Source of the DNA: Streptosporangium becharense
GTDB lineage: Bacteria; Actinomycetota; Actinomycetes; Streptosporangiales; Streptosporangiaceae
Length of the DNA: 64,000 bases
Assembly (NCBI RefSeq): GCF_014204985.1
Contig: NZ_JACHMP010000001.1
Coordinates: 2,852,001-2,916,000, forward strand
Reading direction: 5' to 3'
Numbering within the stretch: the first letter of the stretch is position 1; every line of letters starts with the position of its first letter. The notes beneath the pieces were generated by a model. It was not told the origin of the DNA and ran no database searches. It saw nothing but the letters and a program-made list of their open reading frames with translations. Shown here one piece after another: positions 62,745-64,000 of the stretch. The position numbers and the translations under genes are program-made.

Positions 62745-64000
62745 ATGAGCAGCGATCTCGTACGGCTCGCCCGTTCCTGGCTGGACCAGGACCCCGACCC
62801 GGACACACGCGCGGAGCTCGCCGGGCTGCTGGAGAGCGGCGACGGCGACGGGCTGCGGGAGCGGTTCGCGGCCAGGCTGGAGTTCGGCACCGCCGGTCTC
62901 CGCGGCGAGCTGGGAGCCGGCCCCAACCGGATGAACCGGGTGACGGTCATGCGCGCCGCCGCCGGTCTGGCCCGGGTCCTCGGCCCCGGCGCGCACGTGG
63001 TGATCGGCTACGACGCCCGGCACAAGTCGGACGTCTTCGCCCACGACACCGCGGCGGTGCTCACCGGCGCCGGCCTGCGCGCCTCGGTCCTGCCCCGGCC
63101 GCTGCCCACCCCCGTGCTGGCCTTCGCCGTCCGTCACCTGGGCGCCGACGCGGGCGTGACCGTGACCGCCAGTCACAACCCGCCCCGCGACAACGGCTAC
63201 AAGGTCTACTGGGGCGACGGCTCCCAGATCGTGCCGCCGATCGACGCGGAGATCTCCGCCGCCATCGACGCCGTCGGGCCGGTCTCCGGGCTGCCCCTGG
63301 GCTCCCCGGACGACCCGGCGTGGACGACGCTGGGCGACGACGTCCTGGAGGCGTACCTGAAGGCGGTGACCGCGCTCCCGCTCGGCTCGGCCCGCGACCT
63401 GCGGGTGGCCTACACCCCGCTGCACGGCGTGGGCGGGGCCACGCTGGCCGCCGCCTTCGCCGCCGCCGGATTCGAGGCGCCCGCGGTCGTCGCGGAGCAG
63501 GCCGAGCCCGACCCGGACTTCCCCACGGTCTCCTTCCCCAACCCGGAGGAGCCGGGCGCGATGGACCTCGCGCTGGAGCTCGCCGGCCGCGTCGGCGCCG
63601 ACCTGGTCCTGGCCAACGACCCCGACGCCGACCGCTGCGCGGTGGGCGTCCCGCTGCCCGGCGGCGGCTACCGGATGCTGACCGGCGACGAACTCGGCGC
63701 GCTGCTCGGCGAGCATGTGATCCGGCAGACCTCGGGCGGCGACCGCCTGGTGGCCACCACCATCGTCTCGTCGTCCCTGCTCGGCAAGATCGCCGCTGAG
63801 CACGGGGTGCGGTACGCCGAGACCCTGACCGGCTTCAAATGGATCATGAAGGCGGGCGGGGGCCTGGTCTTCGGCTACGAGGAGGCCCTGGGCTACAGCA
63901 TCGGCTCCGACCTCGGGCTGCCCGTGCACGACAAGGACGGCATCGGCGCGGCGCTGGTCGTGGCCGGTCTCGCCGCCCGGGCCAAGCTGGACGGCCGCGG
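62745..64000 (+). CDS. Phosphomannomutase/phosphoglucomutase, N-terminal 418 codons (cut by window edge)
   Basis: This alpha-D-phosphohexomutase starts [20 protein letters not shown] after a GAAGG Shine-Dalgarno. It shows the active-site phosphoserine loop [18 protein letters not shown], the Mg-binding loop [10 protein letters not shown], the sugar-specificity loop [12 protein letters not shown] and, in between, TLTGFKWI. It interconverts hexose 1- and 6-phosphates for wall and nucleotide-sugar synthesis. The E-E-A-L-G-Y loop and the long N-terminus match the PMM/PGM group next to purine salvage genes in actinobacteria. The phosphate-binding C-terminal domain lies beyond the window. Confidence 0.93.
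   Translation, partial: MSSDLVRLARSWLDQDPDPDTRAELAGLLESGDGDGLRERFAARLEFGTAGLRGELGAGPNRMNRVTVMRAAAGLARVLGPGAHVVIGYDARHKSDVFAHDTAAVLTGAGLRASVLPRPLPTPVLAFAVRHLGADAGVTVTASHNPPRDNGYKVYWGDGSQIVPPIDAEISAAIDAVGPVSGLPLGSPDDPAWTTLGDDVLEAYLKAVTALPLGSARDLRVAYTPLHGVGGATLAAAFAAAGFEAPAVVAEQAEPDPDFPTVSFPNPEEPGAMDLALELAGRVGADLVLANDPDADRCAVGVPLPGGGYRMLTGDELGALLGEHVIRQTSGGDRLVATTIVSSSLLGKIAAEHGVRYAETLTGFKWIMKAGGGLVFGYEEALGYSIGSDLGLPVHDKDGIGAALVVAGLAARAKLDGR

Overview
The window is very GC-rich, gene-dense DNA from an actinobacterium. The acyl-CoA carboxylase set (carboxyltransferase, tiny epsilon subunit, biotinylated alpha subunit), an LpdA-type flavoprotein next to a type II purine nucleoside phosphorylase and a phosphomannomutase, an actinobacterial Tad pilus operon, an EccC-like FtsK/SpoIIIE ATPase with a WXG100 protein, and many apparently leaderless genes all fit. 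A Streptosporangiales-type genome is my best guess from family content; no rRNA or tRNA gene is present to test this.

Left part (1-13.3 kb): the 5' end of a biotin-protein ligase gene, fdhD, PEP carboxylase, a two-gene ABC exporter, accD-accE, a NYN-domain protein, an Ada/AlkA-type repair fusion coupled to ogt, and a secreted lipoprotein with a partner. From 13.4 to 22.9 kb one minus-strand operon encodes a Tad/Flp pilus (cpaB, tadZ, tadA, tadB, tadC, flp, two tadE, a TadG-like protein, and a LysM+BTAD membrane protein). A 1.2 kb gene-free region follows; it holds a cluster of DnaA-box-like nonamers. Then come eccC, a WXG100 gene, accA3 and a membrane protein with a Gly-rich tail.

Central and right part (32.9-55.1 kb): a carbohydrate locus. 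It has a LacI regulator and a GH3 enzyme, a ROK/XylR-type repressor divergent from an LplA-LplB-YtcP type importer, and further on an operon of a GH95-like enzyme, a YicI-like GH31 alpha-xylosidase, and a second importer (binding protein and two permeases). Related operator-like dyads (half-site AAACTAAC or close) lie in front of the first importer, the GH95-like gene and the GH31 gene. This suggests one ROK regulon, plausibly for xyloglucan-type oligosaccharides. No ABC ATPase is present, so both importers probably use a shared MsiK-like ATPase encoded elsewhere.

The locus is interrupted at 42.3-45.5 kb by a visibly less GC-rich two-gene cassette, a DUF262 protein overlapping a HipA-like kinase without HipB. 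This is the best candidate here for an undescribed defence or toxin system. An hsp20-merR pair and a small membrane protein follow it.

The right end (55.2-64 kb) has a pentapeptide-repeat membrane protein whose cytoplasmic tail recurs in the protein at 31.4 kb, a secreted DUF11 protein with a Cys-rich end, lpdA, a gamma-glutamylcyclotransferase-like gene, a chromate-type transporter, a purine nucleoside phosphorylase and a phosphomannomutase cut by the window edge.
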